DNA from: Psychromonas arctica DSM 14288
GTDB lineage: Bacteria > Pseudomonadota > Gammaproteobacteria > Enterobacterales > Psychromonadaceae
DNA: 62,813 nucleotides
Reading direction: 5' to 3'
Assembly: GCF_000482725.1 (NCBI RefSeq)
Contig: NZ_KI519486.1
Coordinates: forward strand, 1 to 62,813
Under the pieces are notes generated by a model. That model ran no database searches, was not told the DNA's origin, and worked only from the letters and a program-made list of their open reading frames with translations. This document shows positions 33,885 to 44,125 of the stretch, one piece after another. The position numbers and the translations under genes were made by a program. How positions within the stretch are numbered: the stretch's first letter is position 1; each line of letters starts with the position of its first letter.

Positions 33885-35873
33885 ATGTCGTTTTTAGGTA
33901 AATTATCGATAGATGCCATCCCGTTCCATGAACCTATTTTAGTGTTCACTATGGGCGCCATTGCTATCGGTGGCATTGCACTTTTTGCACTCATTACAAA
34001 GTATAAAAAGTGGGGCGTTTTATGGACTGAGTGGATCACCTCCGTTGATCATAAACGTTTAGGTATAATGTACATCCTTCTTGCTTTAGTGATGTTATTT
34101 CGTGGTTTCAGTGATGCGATAATGATGCGCTCACAACTTGCATTAGCAACAAGTGGTGCACCGGGTTATCTGCCACCTGAACATTACGACCAAATATTTA
34201 CGGCACATGGTGTGATTATGATCATCTTTATGGCGATGCCATTTATGGTGGGATTAATGAACATTATTTTACCGTTACAAATTGGTGCGCGTGATGTTGC
34301 TTTTCCTTTTTTAAATAATTTAAGTTTTTGGTTAACAGCCAGCGGTGCCATTTTAATTAATATGTCGCTGATTTTTGGTGAATTTGCTAAAACAGGCTGG
34401 GTTGCTTATCCACCACTTTCGGAGTTGACATTTAGCCCTGGAGTGGGAGTAGATTATTATATTTGGGCGCTACAAATATCCGGGCTCGGTACGTTATTAA
34501 CATCCGTTAACTTTTTAGTGACGGTCTTAAAAATGCGTGCGCCAGGTATGACATTAATGAAAATGCCTATTTTTACTTGGACCTGTACTTGGGCAAATAT
34601 TTTAATTGCCGCATCTTTCCCAATTTTAACCGCAGTGTTAACAATGCTAACTCTTGACCGTTATCTTGGTTTCCACTTCTTTACTAATGATGGCGGCGGT
34701 AATGCCATGATGTACATCAACCTGTTTTGGGCTTGGGGTCATCCTGAAGTTTATATCCTAGTGTTACCTGCTTTTGGTATATTTTCTGAAATTATCTCGA
34801 CCTTTACTAGTAAACGTTTATTTGGTTATACGTCAATGGTTTATGCAAGTGGTGCTATTTCAATTTTAGGCTTCATCGTGTGGTTACATCACTTCTTCAC
34901 CATGGGATCAAGCGCTAATGTTAATGCCTTCTTTGGCATGATGACCATGGTCATTGCCGTGCCAACTGGCGTTAAGTTGTTTAACTGGCTGTTCACTATC
35001 TATCGTGGTCGTTTACGTATTACCGTACCGGTGCTATGGACCCTTGGTTTCATGGTGACCTTTACGGTTGGTGGTATGACAGGCGTACTTTTAGCGATTC
35101 CTGGTGCGGATTATGTATTGCATAACAGTTTATTCTTAATTGCACATTTCCATAATACGATCATTGGTGGTGCGGTATTTGGTTACCTTGCTGGTTTCTC
35201 TTTCTGGTTCCCTAAAGCGATGGGCTTTAAGCTTAATGAAGGTTGGGGTAAAGGCGCATTTTGGTGCTGGATCATTGGATTCTTTGTTGCCTTTATGCCG
35301 CTTTATGTACTTGGTTTCTTAGGCATGACGCGTCGTTTAAATCATACCAATAATCCTGATTGGAATATTTGGTTATACATTGCGATGGTGGGTGCTGTGA
35401 TCATTATGTTCGGTATCATTTGTCAAGTAATTCAATTGTACGTGAGCTTTAGAGATCGTGAAGCGCTTGATGATAAAACAGGTGATCCGTGGAATGGCCA
35501 TACACTTGAATGGGCAACCTCTTCTCCTCCACAGTCTTATAATTTTGCCGAAATTCCGCACATCGATGACATTGATGCATGGACGGATATGAAAGAAAAA
35601 GGCCAAGTTTATCAAACCCAAGCAAGCTATGAACCTATCCACATGCCTAAAAATACAACGGCAGGCGTATTTATGGGGATCACTTTAACGGCATTCTGTT
35701 TCGCCATGATCTGGCATATTTGGTGGTTAGCGATTATTGGTTTAGTGGGCGGTATTGCTGTCTTTATACAACGTTGTTATAGCAAAGATGTTGATTTTTA
35801 TGTGCAACCACAAGAGATATTAGCAACAGAAAAAGCCCATAATTTAAGCGCAAGTAAGGGGAACAATGCATGA
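33885..35873 (+). CDS. cyoB: cytochrome bo quinol oxidase subunit I
   Basis: A 662-residue heme-copper oxidase subunit I, the catalytic core with about 15 membrane helices. Low-spin heme ligands lie in TAHGVIMI and HFHNTIIGG. The CuB site is formed by [11 protein letters not shown] (with the Tyr cross-link) and HHFFTMG. The N-terminal [17 protein letters not shown] is typical of CyoB. Its stop overlaps the cyoC start by 4 bp. With the other subunits it oxidises ubiquinol and reduces oxygen to water at the inner membrane. Confidence 0.97.
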   Translation: MSFLGKLSIDAIPFHEPILVFTMGAIAIGGIALFALITKYKKWGVLWTEWITSVDHKRLGIMYILLALVMLFRGFSDAIMMRSQLALATSGAPGYLPPEHYDQIFTAHGVIMIIFMAMPFMVGLMNIILPLQIGARDVAFPFLNNLSFWLTASGAILINMSLIFGEFAKTGWVAYPPLSELTFSPGVGVDYYIWALQISGLGTLLTSVNFLVTVLKMRAPGMTLMKMPIFTWTCTWANILIAASFPILTAVLTMLTLDRYLGFHFFTNDGGGNAMMYINLFWAWGHPEVYILVLPAFGIFSEIISTFTSKRLFGYTSMVYASGAISILGFIVWLHHFFTMGSSANVNAFFGMMTMVIAVPTGVKLFNWLFTIYRGRLRITVPVLWTLGFMVTFTVGGMTGVLLAIPGADYVLHNSLFLIAHFHNTIIGGAVFGYLAGFSFWFPKAMGFKLNEGWGKGAFWCWIIGFFVAFMPLYVLGFLGMTRRLNHTNNPDWNIWLYIAMVGAVIIMFGIICQVIQLYVSFRDREALDDKTGDPWNGHTLEWATSSPPQSYNFAEIPHIDDIDAWTDMKEKGQVYQTQASYEPIHMPKNTTAGVFMGITLTAFCFAMIWHIWWLAIIGLVGGIAVFIQRCYSKDVDFYVQPQEILATEKAHNLSASKGNNA

Positions 35874-36481
35874 GTACTGTTAGTGCACAAATAGATACTA
35901 AAGTAGTATCTCATGAGCATCATGATGCTTCCGGAGATACGATTTTTGGCTTTTGGTTATACCTAATGACTGACTGCTTGTTATTTGCCTCGTTCTTTGC
36001 AACTTACGCGGTGTTATTTATGAATACTGCGGGTGGTGTATCGGGTAAAGATATTTTTGAACTAGATTTTGTGGCAGTAGAAACTGCCGCATTATTGATC
36101 AGTAGTATTACTTTTGGGTTTGCCATGATTGCTGCGCAAGGGCAAAAAAAGGGTTGGACCTTAAATTGGTTATTGATTACTTTTTGCTTAGGCGCTTCAT
36201 TTATCGCGATGGAACTTTATGAGTTTACTCACCTTATCGAGCATGGTAACGGCCCTCAAGGGAGTGCTTTCTTGAGTTCATTTTTTGCCTTAGTCGGATT
36301 ACATGGTTTACATGTAACAGCTGGTTTGATCTGGATGACGGTAATGATGATAGAGGTTGCTCGTCGTGGTCTTGGTAACGCAACTGTGACACGTTTGAGT
36401 TGCTTAAGCTTATTCTGGCACTTTTTGGATATTGTTTGGATCTGTGTCTTCACGGTTGTTTATTTAATGGGAGCAATGTAA
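35870..36481 (+). CDS. cyoC: cytochrome bo quinol oxidase subunit III
   Basis: A 203-residue subunit III with five membrane helices. Landmarks are [21 protein letters not shown] at the N-terminal side (21 residues spanning about 24-44, here given only as the W-LYLMTDC region) and [13 protein letters not shown] and [11 protein letters not shown] near the C-terminus. It overlaps cyoB by 4 bp and shares one base with the cyoD start (TAATG), so the genes are translationally coupled. Confidence 0.95.
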   Translation: MSTVSAQIDTKVVSHEHHDASGDTIFGFWLYLMTDCLLFASFFATYAVLFMNTAGGVSGKDIFELDFVAVETAALLISSITFGFAMIAAQGQKKGWTLNWLLITFCLGASFIAMELYEFTHLIEHGNGPQGSAFLSSFFALVGLHGLHVTAGLIWMTVMMIEVARRGLGNATVTRLSCLSLFWHFLDIVWICVFTVVYLMGAM

Positions 36482-36810
36482 TGAGCCATAACGAAATACA
36501 GCATGATGCCTCTCATGGTAGCGTCAAAACCTATCTAATTGGTTTTCTATTATCTGTTATTTTAACTGCCATTCCATTTTATGTGGTGATTAGTGGAGAC
36601 TTTTCAAAAGCCACTACGCTGTGGAGCATTGTTATTTTAGCAATAGTACAAATTTGGGTGCATTTGAAATACTTTTTACACCTTAATTTTATTACCGAAA
36701 GCGGTCGTGCTAACAGCTTCTCATTCCTGTTTAGTGCGCTCATTATTATTATGGTCGTGGGATTATCTGTTTGGATTATTTATGCATCAAACGCAATGAT
36801 GATGTATTAA
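36481..36810 (+). CDS. cyoD: cytochrome bo quinol oxidase subunit IV
   Basis: A 109-residue accessory subunit with three membrane helices. VQIWVHLKYFLHLNF is the CyoD landmark. The ATG at 36481 overlaps the cyoC stop by one base; the longer frame from 36400 lies inside cyoC and is not used. It is followed by a strong hairpin at 36818-36847 before cyoE. Confidence 0.94.
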   Translation: MSHNEIQHDASHGSVKTYLIGFLLSVILTAIPFYVVISGDFSKATTLWSIVILAIVQIWVHLKYFLHLNFITESGRANSFSFLFSALIIIMVVGLSVWIIYASNAMMMY

Positions 36811-36817
36811 ATTAATC

Positions 36818-36852
36818 AACCTTGCGACAATCGTTTGTCGCAAGGTTATTTT
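36818..36852 (+). terminator. hairpin between cyoD and cyoE, possible attenuator
   Basis: AACCTTGCGACAA (36818-36830) and TTGTCGCAAGGTT (36835-36847) form a perfect 13-bp stem with a TCGT loop, followed by ATTTT. This looks like a partial terminator that would lower cyoE expression relative to the structural subunits. Confidence 0.75.
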
Positions 36853-36942
36853 CAATCAGAGTTGATACAAGGATACGTAAAAGTTTGTAAGCTTAGTAAA
36901 GCGTATTAAACCGAGTTATAAATGGCAAAAAAGAGGTTAAAG

Positions 36943-37827
36943 ATGTTTCGTCGTTATTGGAGTGTGACCAAGCCGGGTATCATTATGGGTAATTTTATCA
37001 GTGTAGCGGGTGGTTTTTTACTCGCTTCACGTGGTGATATTGATCCATGGTTGATGATCGCAACGTTATTAGGTTTATCTTTTGTGATTGCTTCTGGGTG
37101 CGTCATTAATAATGTGATTGATAGAGATATTGATATCAAAATGGCGCGCACGCGTACGCGAGTGACGGTAACTGGCGAAATGTCTGCATTGACAGCTTTA
37201 TGCCACGGTGTTGTATTAGGGATCATTGGTTTTGGTTTATTGATTACTTATACGACGTCGGCTGCTGTATTTTTTGCTGTATTTGGTTACGTTATTTATG
37301 TCGGCGTATATAGCCTATATATGAAACGTAACTCTGTTTATGGCACATTTATCGGTAGTTTATCCGGCGCGGTACCACCTGTGGTCGGCTATTGTGCAGT
37401 AACAGGGCGCTTTGATATGGAGGCGTTGATATTATTAGTGATGTTTAGTTTATGGCAAATGCCACATTCTTATGCGATCGCTATTTTTCGCTTTAAAGAT
37501 TATCAAGCGGCTAATATTCCAGTGCTACCAGTAGCTAAGGGGATTGATAAAGCAAAACGCCATATTGTGCTTTATATTGCCATCTATGCGTTAGTAGTCA
37601 TGCTATTGCCTATTGGTGGCTATACTGGCGCGGCCTTTATGGCGGTTGCTTGTACGACTAGTTTTTGGTGGTTGCTAATGGCATTGCGCGGTTATCGCCG
37701 TGATATTGATGTGGTTGGTTGGGCTCGACAAGTGTTTGGTTTTTCTATTGTTAATATTACGGCATTGAGTATTGCGATGGCGATGGATTATCAAATGATT
37801 GCTCCGCAATTCGCACTATTGAATTGA
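36943..37827 (+). CDS. cyoE: protoheme IX farnesyltransferase (heme O synthase)
   Basis: A 294-residue UbiA-superfamily prenyltransferase that converts heme B to heme O for the bo oxidase. Metal-diphosphate motifs are NNVIDRDID near residue 60 and the second-loop [15 protein letters not shown]. About nine membrane helices are visible. The ATG at 36943 is preferred: AGAGG precedes it and [16 protein letters not shown] aligns with the E. coli start. An ATG at 36922 in frame would add seven residues. It is the last gene of the cyo operon. The stop codon sits inside a GAATT pentanucleotide repeat. Confidence 0.95.
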   Translation: MFRRYWSVTKPGIIMGNFISVAGGFLLASRGDIDPWLMIATLLGLSFVIASGCVINNVIDRDIDIKMARTRTRVTVTGEMSALTALCHGVVLGIIGFGLLITYTTSAAVFFAVFGYVIYVGVYSLYMKRNSVYGTFIGSLSGAVPPVVGYCAVTGRFDMEALILLVMFSLWQMPHSYAIAIFRFKDYQAANIPVLPVAKGIDKAKRHIVLYIAIYALVVMLLPIGGYTGAAFMAVACTTSFWWLLMALRGYRRDIDVVGWARQVFGFSIVNITALSIAMAMDYQMIAPQFALLN

Positions 37828-37840
37828 ATTGAATTGAATT
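37821..37840. repeat. GAATT pentanucleotide repeat across the cyoE stop
   Basis: Four perfect GAATT units (37821-37840) follow cyoE codon CTATT and include its TGA stop. Gain or loss of units downstream of the stop would be silent. Confidence 0.8.
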
Positions 37841-38021
37841 AAATTAAAGGAGGTTTTGATAGTGCTAGCTAGTCGTTACTTTTGCTGGTAATTAACACTC
37901 CTAGTAATTGAATTATTGGCTATTAATATCATCCGCAACTAATATCATTCATGACTAAATTGATTGATAGCTATGGTTATTAAAACTTGGATTCAAATAG
38001 TAAAGCTTAAACAGGCAAACT

Positions 38022-38056
38022 AAAAAAGGCGTTAAGTTAATACTTAACGCCTTTTT
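38022..38056. terminator. bidirectional terminator between cyoE and yajR
   Basis: GGCGTTAAGT (38028-38037) and ACTTAACGCC (38042-38051) form a perfect 10-bp stem with a TTAA loop. It has T residues on the right and an A-run on the left, so it can end transcripts from both directions. Confidence 0.88.
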
Positions 38057-38080
38057 GTTTTTATTCAACCTTTTTTGTAT

Positions 38081-39451
38081 TTATTCAACTTGGTTGAGCA
38101 GGCTTTTAATCTTGGTTATGTTCACTATTTTTTCATCTACTTTTAAATAAGCAATTGCTTCAGTAAATACCACCGTTGCTTCAATGACACCGGGCATATT
38201 AATTAATTGCTCTGCTACTTCTCCTGCTTGTTTTTCATTTTCAACATTAATGGTAAAGCTTAAGTTTTTAGATTTTTTAAGTGGGCTCATTCCTAAACTA
38301 ATGATTAACCATATACAGCAGATCACTGCCATCACTAAGAAAATAGATTGTTCACCAAAACTGCTAGCAATGGCTCCTCCTAGTACGCCGCCGCTAAAAG
38401 CACCTAAAAATTGGCTACTAGAATAGATACCCATTACACTGCCTTTCACACCAGCTGGGGCAAGGCGCGATAATATAGAAGGCATTGTTGCTTCTAAATA
38501 GTTAAATGCAGTGAAAAACATGATCACTGTGATCACTAGGCCGGTAAAACTTGTTGGCAAGTACCAAAGTAGAAATAGCGCGAGGGTAAGTAATAAAACC
38601 GACGCGGATAACATTTGTTTTTCTTTTTGCTTTTTAATCGCAAAAATCATAAATGGCACCATCAAAAAGAATGAGCCAATTAATGTGGGCAAGTACAATT
38701 GCCAATGATCTTCAAGCAGTAAACCACTTTCAACGAACTGTTTAGGTAATGTAATAAAACAAGCGGTCATTGCCATGTGAAGCGCAAATACACCAAAATT
38801 TAAGCGTGATAATTGTGGGTGGCGAATTAAATTTTTGAGTTGAGCTGGTAAAGCAACACTATCACCACGTGGGGCTTTATTGACAGAATGAGGCACTAGA
38901 AATTGAATTAATAACATTGCAAAAATAGTTAACAGTGCAATAAACCAGAATAGCCCGCTTAACCCAAAGGCCTCTGCCACAATAGGGCCTATTATCATCG
39001 CAATAGTAAATGATAAACCAATAAACATGCCAATGGTTGCCATCACTTTAGGGCGTTGTTCTTCACGGCTTAAATCTGCGGCTAATGCCAAAATAGCACT
39101 CGCAATTGCACCGGTTCCCTGTAATGCTCGGCCCAATACTACACCATAGATAGTGTCTGACATGGCAGCCACAATACTACCTAATAGAAAAATTAATAAA
39201 CCAATCAAAATAATGGGTTTACGGCCATATTTATCAGATAAAATACCCATGGGAATCTGTAACATAGCTTGAGTCAAGCCATAAGCACCTATCGCTAATC
39301 CGATCCAGATTGGGCTATAGCCTATTAACTGTTCGCCATAAATAGCAAAAACAGGCAGGATCATAAATAAACCCAACATACGCAGACCAAAAACAGCAGC
39401 TAAAGAAAAAGCCGCTTTTTTTTCAATACTATTTAAACCGTTAGAACTCAT
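38081..39451 (-). CDS. yajR: MFS transporter YajR
   Basis: A 456-residue major facilitator superfamily transporter with 12 membrane helices. MFS motif A, GILSDKYGRKP, is near residue 67. A soluble C-terminal domain of about 65 residues (FTINVENEKQAGEVAEQLI to the end) has the ferredoxin-like pattern of the YAM domain that distinguishes YajR. Length matches E. coli YajR (454), which is also encoded beside the cyo operon, so synteny supports the name. The proton-driven substrate is unknown. Convergent with cyoE. Confidence 0.9.
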   Translation of the reverse strand: MSSNGLNSIEKKAAFSLAAVFGLRMLGLFMILPVFAIYGEQLIGYSPIWIGLAIGAYGLTQAMLQIPMGILSDKYGRKPIILIGLLIFLLGSIVAAMSDTIYGVVLGRALQGTGAIASAILALAADLSREEQRPKVMATIGMFIGLSFTIAMIIGPIVAEAFGLSGLFWFIALLTIFAMLLIQFLVPHSVNKAPRGDSVALPAQLKNLIRHPQLSRLNFGVFALHMAMTACFITLPKQFVESGLLLEDHWQLYLPTLIGSFFLMVPFMIFAIKKQKEKQMLSASVLLLTLALFLLWYLPTSFTGLVITVIMFFTAFNYLEATMPSILSRLAPAGVKGSVMGIYSSSQFLGAFSGGVLGGAIASSFGEQSIFLVMAVICCIWLIISLGMSPLKKSKNLSFTINVENEKQAGEVAEQLINMPGVIEATVVFTEAIAYLKVDEKIVNITKIKSLLNQVE

Positions 39452-39771
39452 AAAATATCTTAATGTTGTCTATACCCTAGATGGGCGAAGTGTTACAGAG
39501 GATGTGATGATTATTTTATCACGCTATTAAGAGGACACAACCCGCAAAGCTAAGTAATACCGATTTCGCTAAAAGCTGAAAAATCTTGCTAGTTAAGATG
39601 CGCACTTCTGTGTTAGACATTTTGTAAAGGAAAAATCACTTAACGCAATTACTTAATGGAATGAATGGTATAAAATCTTCGACACTAGATATTCGAATTA
39701 TTTATTGTTAGTGATAAGCTAATTCTTATTACTTGAATTCAAGATCGTAAATAATCTAAAGGAAGGGATAA
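39452..39771. other. intergenic region with dispersed repeat
   Basis: Spacer between divergent yajR and a GNAT gene. Most of its centre is dispersed-repeat copy R2 (about 39556-39673). Confidence 0.6.
39556..39673 (+). repeat. dispersed repeat, copy R2
   Basis: Shares with R1 and R3 the ordered blocks TTCGCTAAAAGCTGA, CACTTCTGTGTTAGACATTT and TTAACGCAATT. It begins AATACCGATT and ends GAATGGTAT, giving short inverted termini. No coding capacity. Confidence 0.7.
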
Positions 39772-40209
39772 ATGCCAATTCGTAAATATAACGACGATGA
39801 TTTTGAAGCATTACAGAATATTTATAATATCGCTAGACCCGATGAGTTTTATGCAGAGCAGGGGTGTTTCAACTTTATACCTTTAGCGGATGATGAATAT
39901 ATTATGTTCATGTTAGGTGAATCAGAAGTGTTTGTTTATGAACAAGGCGGTATATTTGGTTTTTGTGGTTTTACCGGAAATCGTATCAATTGGCTTTTTG
40001 TCGACCCTAGCCGTAGAGGTTATGGCGTAGGCTATAAACTACTACAATATGTTTTAAATAAACTAGAAAAAGGGGCCACATTGTCGGTGTGGAAATCAAA
40101 TCAACGCGCGCAATCGCTGTATAAAAAGCTTGGTTTTCGTATAGATGATGAATTTCAAGTCGGCTTTCAAGGCCATAAAATAATGGTGAATACCATGGTT
40201 TACCCTTAA
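39772..40209 (+). CDS. GNAT-family N-acetyltransferase
   Basis: A 145-residue acetyltransferase of the GNAT superfamily. The acetyl-CoA pyrophosphate-binding loop is VDPSRRGYGVGYKLL (R-x-x-G-x-G pattern) near residue 85. SLYKKLGFR near 125 is the usual C-terminal motif B. It has a GGAAGGG ribosome site. The acceptor substrate cannot be inferred. A second, unrelated GNAT gene follows 86 bp downstream. Confidence 0.85.
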   Translation: MPIRKYNDDDFEALQNIYNIARPDEFYAEQGCFNFIPLADDEYIMFMLGESEVFVYEQGGIFGFCGFTGNRINWLFVDPSRRGYGVGYKLLQYVLNKLEKGATLSVWKSNQRAQSLYKKLGFRIDDEFQVGFQGHKIMVNTMVYP

Positions 40210-40295
40210 ACGAATCGTGCGATACCGCCTGTATTGGTTATTCGTATCCAAGCATAGGTGATCACTTAATCTGCTAACATAGACTTATAATACAA

Positions 40296-40763
40296 ATGAT
40301 AACAGGCGAAACCGTGATGGATTTAATAATAGAAATAGGAACTATTGATGATGTGTTACTCGTTAACGCTTTTACTCCTGAGTTTGGACAACGCCATACG
40401 CAGCAATCAATCTCTGCTAGATTAAATGCAAAAAACTCGCTCATTTTAGTGGCAAAAATAAAGGGGATTGCCGTTGCTTACAAAATTGGCTATGCGCTAT
40501 CGAAGAATGCATTTTATAGTTGGTTAGGTGCTGTAGCTCCCTCATATCGTCGACAAGGCATTGCCAATCAATTACGGGTTTATCAAGAGCAATGGGCAGT
40601 CAACGCGGGGTATAGTTGCATCAATGTCAAGTCCATGAATCGTTACCCTACGATGTTACAGTTGTTAATTAATAGTGGTTACCAGATCCATGGATATCAA
40701 GCGAATGAAGATGATAAATATGGCGAAAATGGTAAAATTTTATTTATAAAAAAGTTGATATGA
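40296..40763 (+). CDS. GNAT-family N-acetyltransferase
   Basis: A 155-residue GNAT-superfamily protein with motif A as VAPSYRRQGIANQLR near residue 85 and a long central strand region (SLILVAKIKGIAVAYKIGYA). The start is either the ATG at 40296 or the ATG at 40317 (seven residues shorter); neither has a strong ribosome site. Substrate unknown. It is little like the preceding GNAT, so it is not a recent duplicate. Confidence 0.8.
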   Translation: MITGETVMDLIIEIGTIDDVLLVNAFTPEFGQRHTQQSISARLNAKNSLILVAKIKGIAVAYKIGYALSKNAFYSWLGAVAPSYRRQGIANQLRVYQEQWAVNAGYSCINVKSMNRYPTMLQLLINSGYQIHGYQANEDDKYGENGKILFIKKLI

Positions 40764-40946
40764 TATTTAAGTCAACGGGGTGGTAACAGCTATATACCTT
40801 GAAGTATCATGTGGTTGTATTGTGCAGATAAGATCACATTTTTTACATTAAACTTTAAACAATAAAAATTAAAATATATCGTTGTTGTTTGCAGATTGAA
40901 TATTGCTTTAAAAACAGCACTCAGAGTCAGTTAATAAGGATTTAAT

Positions 40947-41831
40947 ATGCAATCAACATCTAGTCAATCGCAAGGGTTATTGCTTTTTAGGTTGTCTCAG
41001 CTTCAAAATTTTGCGCTAGGCACCTTAAAAATAAAAGAACTTGTTCCTTATATGCCACTTACTCAATTACCTAATGCTGATGCCAATATATTAGGTGTGG
41101 CTAGTATTCGAGGACGAACGCTACCTATTATCGATATGGCCGCTGCGGTAGGTTACCCGGCGATGAGCGAAGCTGAAAAAAAACAAGCAACCATCATTAT
41201 CACCGACTGTAGCCGCATGCATATTGGATTTTTGGTGCGAAAAATAGAGCGTATTGTCGAATGTAATTGGAAAAATATTGAGCCACCACCTAATTCATTA
41301 GGGCATAAAACCTATATTACCGGTATTACTCGTTTTGAAAATCAGCTTATTCAGCTATTGGATGTAGAATTATTGCTGGCTGAGCTGTTCCCAGATAATG
41401 ATCAAAAAGCGGTGGAAATCACTGGTGTACAAAAAGGGCTATTGCAGAATTCTCACATTTTATTAGTTGATGACTCTTCCGTTGCACGTCGTCAATTAGA
41501 AAGTGCATTGACCAAAATTGATGTACCCTTTAAAGTTTGTAAAAATGGTAATGATGCCTTTGCCGTCATGAAGGAATGTGCTGCAAAAGGCAACCCCATT
41601 GATATATTGGTCAGTGATATTGAGATGCCAGGTTTAGACGGCTATGAATTAACCTTTGAAGTACGAAGTGAGTCTGCCATTGCTGATACGTATGTAATTC
41701 TACATAGTTCGCTTTCTAGTGCAATGAGTGTGGACCGTGCAACTCAAGTTGGTGCAGATCAAGCCTTAGCTAAGTTTGATGCAAAAGAACTGGTTAATGC
41801 GATGTTGATAGGCGCTAAAAAGAATCAATAG
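40947..41831 (+). CDS. cheV: chemotaxis protein CheV
   Basis: A 294-residue coupling protein with an N-terminal CheW domain (about 10-155; LGVASIRGRTLPIIDM is the typical core) and a C-terminal receiver domain (about 170-290). The phosphoacceptor aspartate is in LVSDIEMPGLDGYE near residue 223, with acidic-pocket VDDSS near 177. CheV links chemoreceptors to CheA and may be tuned by phosphorylation. It is a lone gene with no other chemotaxis genes in the window. Ribosome site AAGGA. Confidence 0.93.
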   Translation: MQSTSSQSQGLLLFRLSQLQNFALGTLKIKELVPYMPLTQLPNADANILGVASIRGRTLPIIDMAAAVGYPAMSEAEKKQATIIITDCSRMHIGFLVRKIERIVECNWKNIEPPPNSLGHKTYITGITRFENQLIQLLDVELLLAELFPDNDQKAVEITGVQKGLLQNSHILLVDDSSVARRQLESALTKIDVPFKVCKNGNDAFAVMKECAAKGNPIDILVSDIEMPGLDGYELTFEVRSESAIADTYVILHSSLSSAMSVDRATQVGADQALAKFDAKELVNAMLIGAKKNQ

Positions 41832-41958
41832 TAAGTCGCTGAAGTGACCGTTTATTAGGAGCTGACTGTATTAATTACTATGTGACTCTCGCCTGGAAAT
41901 GGAAATGATTAACATACGGGCAATTGTTTCATAAGTACTTTATTAGGAATAACAAACA

Positions 41959-42486
41959 GTGAATAAAATTATTGTACCGGTGTTAACGGCGTCACTCATT
42001 CATCAATGTGACCAACAATCTAGCGCAGCCTTAAATGAAACAAAAGTAAGCAATACTGAATTAAGTACCAAAGAAATAAACACTGTCGAATTACAGGTAA
42101 CTGAGCAAGCAAGTTCGGTTAAAGGTCGTTACAAAACTGGATCTTCGTTCTTTAATGATATGGCCTATTCAGTGGAAGATTATAATGGCTTGTTTATTAC
42201 CGATAGAATAGAGGCGCATAATTTCCGTCATCGCATTAGTCAACCGGGTTACATTAGTTCATGGCATGTCGCTGGTGACCCTACATTAATCATTATCCGT
42301 TCAGGCACATTACGTATTACCTTACGTAGTGGAGAATACCGTGATTTTAGCGCTGGAGACCTGTTCGTCGCCGAGGATCGTTTACAAATTAATGAAGCAT
42401 TCGATGACCTCGTTCATGGCCATCGTGCGGAATTAATTGGTGATCAAACGCTAATGGCCGTTCATATCAAACTCGCTTCTATATAA
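41959..42486 (+). CDS. cupin-fold protein of unknown function
   Basis: A 175-residue protein. Residues 1-60 are low-complexity polar sequence after a short hydrophobic start that may be a weak signal peptide. Residues 75-170 look like a single small-barrel cupin (PGYISSWHVAGDPTLIIIRS, then SGEYRDFSAGDLFVAED). Only one of the usual metal histidines is obvious in motif 1, so metal binding is uncertain. It begins at a GTG (41959) after TAGGAA. I do not recognise the family beyond the fold. Confidence 0.6.
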   Translation: MNKIIVPVLTASLIHQCDQQSSAALNETKVSNTELSTKEINTVELQVTEQASSVKGRYKTGSSFFNDMAYSVEDYNGLFITDRIEAHNFRHRISQPGYISSWHVAGDPTLIIIRSGTLRITLRSGEYRDFSAGDLFVAEDRLQINEAFDDLVHGHRAELIGDQTLMAVHIKLASI

Positions 42487-42594
42487 CAGCACCCGTAATT
42501 AAACCCATATAATATTAAAAATAAGACCATGAAAATGGAATAAGCCAACATGTTTAAGATTAAACGATTAAGGGTAAATAATAAGAGGTTATAG

Positions 42595-43341
42595 ATGTCA
42601 AAAATAGCATTAATTACGGGTGCAAGCAGAGGTATTGGCGCTGCCACCGCAATAAATTTAGCGGCTAAAGGTTATGACATTTGCATTAACTATAAATCAA
42701 ACGACGTTGCTGCAAATAAAGTGTTGTATGAAATACAGCAATTAGGTAGAAAGTGTATTGCTGTAAAAGCAGATATTTCTGATGAAGATGACGTTGTTCG
42801 TTTATTTAAAATCATAGATGAAAAGTTAGGACGATTATCGGTACTGGTAAATAACGCGGGCATTCTATTACCTCAAAGCCGTGTTGAAGATTTAACCGCT
42901 GAGCGTATCAATACAATATTAACCACTAATATTACTAGTTACTTTTTATGTTGCCGTGAAGCCATTAAGCGGATGTCTACTAAACACGCAGGAAAAGGGG
43001 GCGCTATTGTCAATGTATCTTCTGCAGCCGCACGTTTAGGAGGAGCAAATGAATATATTGATTACGCAGCGTCAAAAGGAGCGATAGATACATTAACGAC
43101 GGGGTTATCCATCGAAGTGGCTAATCAAGGTATTCGCGTTAATGGTGTCAGGCCAGGATTTATTGAAACTAGTATGCACGCAGATGGTGGTGAACCAGAT
43201 AGAATAAACAGAGTCAAAAGCAGCATACCTTTGGGACGTGGCGGCCAACCTGCTGAAGTCGCTTCGGCTATTGCTTATTTGTTAAGTGATGAAGCTTCTT
43301 ATATTACCGGCTCATTTTTAGAGTTAGCGGGTGGTAAATAG
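42595..43341 (+). CDS. short-chain dehydrogenase/reductase
   Basis: A 248-residue classical SDR oxidoreductase. The Rossmann dinucleotide motif TGASRGIG is at residues 8-15, NNAG near 86, and the catalytic S and YAASKG (Tyr near 156). The acidic-residue position after beta-2 holds INYKSND, which suggests NADP preference. FVxAG-type substrate loops are not diagnostic. AGAGG is the ribosome site. Relatives include sugar and 3-oxoacyl reductases; the substrate here is unknown. Confidence 0.88.
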   Translation: MSKIALITGASRGIGAATAINLAAKGYDICINYKSNDVAANKVLYEIQQLGRKCIAVKADISDEDDVVRLFKIIDEKLGRLSVLVNNAGILLPQSRVEDLTAERINTILTTNITSYFLCCREAIKRMSTKHAGKGGAIVNVSSAAARLGGANEYIDYAASKGAIDTLTTGLSIEVANQGIRVNGVRPGFIETSMHADGGEPDRINRVKSSIPLGRGGQPAEVASAIAYLLSDEASYITGSFLELAGGK

Positions 43342-43434
43342 TAATGCTTTTCTGAGCCAGTCGCTAATGAAGTTGTTGTTCAAGTTGCCTATCAAGCAAA
43401 GGTCCAACACCCCCTCAAAAAAAACCAAGGGTAA

Positions 43435-44013
43435 ATGATGAGTCGAGTAACCAATAATACAAACAATGATGCGATCACTGCTGATGATGTTTTATCATTT
43501 TGGTTTGAGCAAATTGAGCCGTCAAAGTGGTGGGTTAAAGATCTGCAATTAGACGTGCAAATTAAACAACGATTCTTAACTATACATCAGCGAGCAAAGC
43601 AGTGTGAATTATTCGATTGGCGACATTCTGCGAAAGGACGTTTAGCTGAAATCATCATCTTAGATCAGTTTTCTCGGAATATGTTTCGAGATAGTGCTGA
43701 TGCTTTCTCATCAGATCCCTTAGCGTTGGTATTAGCGCAAGAAGCGATTGCATTAGGTGTAGAAAATGAGTTAACAGCCGTTGAGCGTTGTTTTTTGTTT
43801 ATGCCCTTCATGCACAGCGAATCTTTAAAAATTCATGATGTTGCCATCACATTATTTGAGGGCAATGGCATTCAATACAATCTTGATTTTGAAATACTAC
43901 ACCGCGATATCATTGCTAAGTTTGGACGTTATCCGCATAGAAATTCAATTTTACAGCGACAATCTACAGCTGAAGAAATAGTCTTTTTAACACAACCTAA
44001 TTCATCTTTTTAA
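43435..44013 (+). CDS. DUF924 family protein
   Basis: A 192-residue helical protein of the DUF924 (tetratricopeptide-like) family. Landmarks are VLSFWFEQIEPSKWWVKD at the start, EIIILDQFSRNMFRDSADAF in the middle and FLFMPFMHSESL. These cover the whole family length. It is common in marine proteobacteria and its function is unknown. Two adjacent ATG codons (43435 and 43438) follow AAGGGT. Confidence 0.88.
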   Translation: MMSRVTNNTNNDAITADDVLSFWFEQIEPSKWWVKDLQLDVQIKQRFLTIHQRAKQCELFDWRHSAKGRLAEIIILDQFSRNMFRDSADAFSSDPLALVLAQEAIALGVENELTAVERCFLFMPFMHSESLKIHDVAITLFEGNGIQYNLDFEILHRDIIAKFGRYPHRNSILQRQSTAEEIVFLTQPNSSF

Positions 44014-44125
44014 TTGCTAGATTGCTAGCTGTTATATAGCTGAAGCATCATTATTAGTACTTAATACTTCGCACATCATATTTTACGCGAGTCTAGTATT
44101 TTACAATTATCAATAGGCTATTTAT

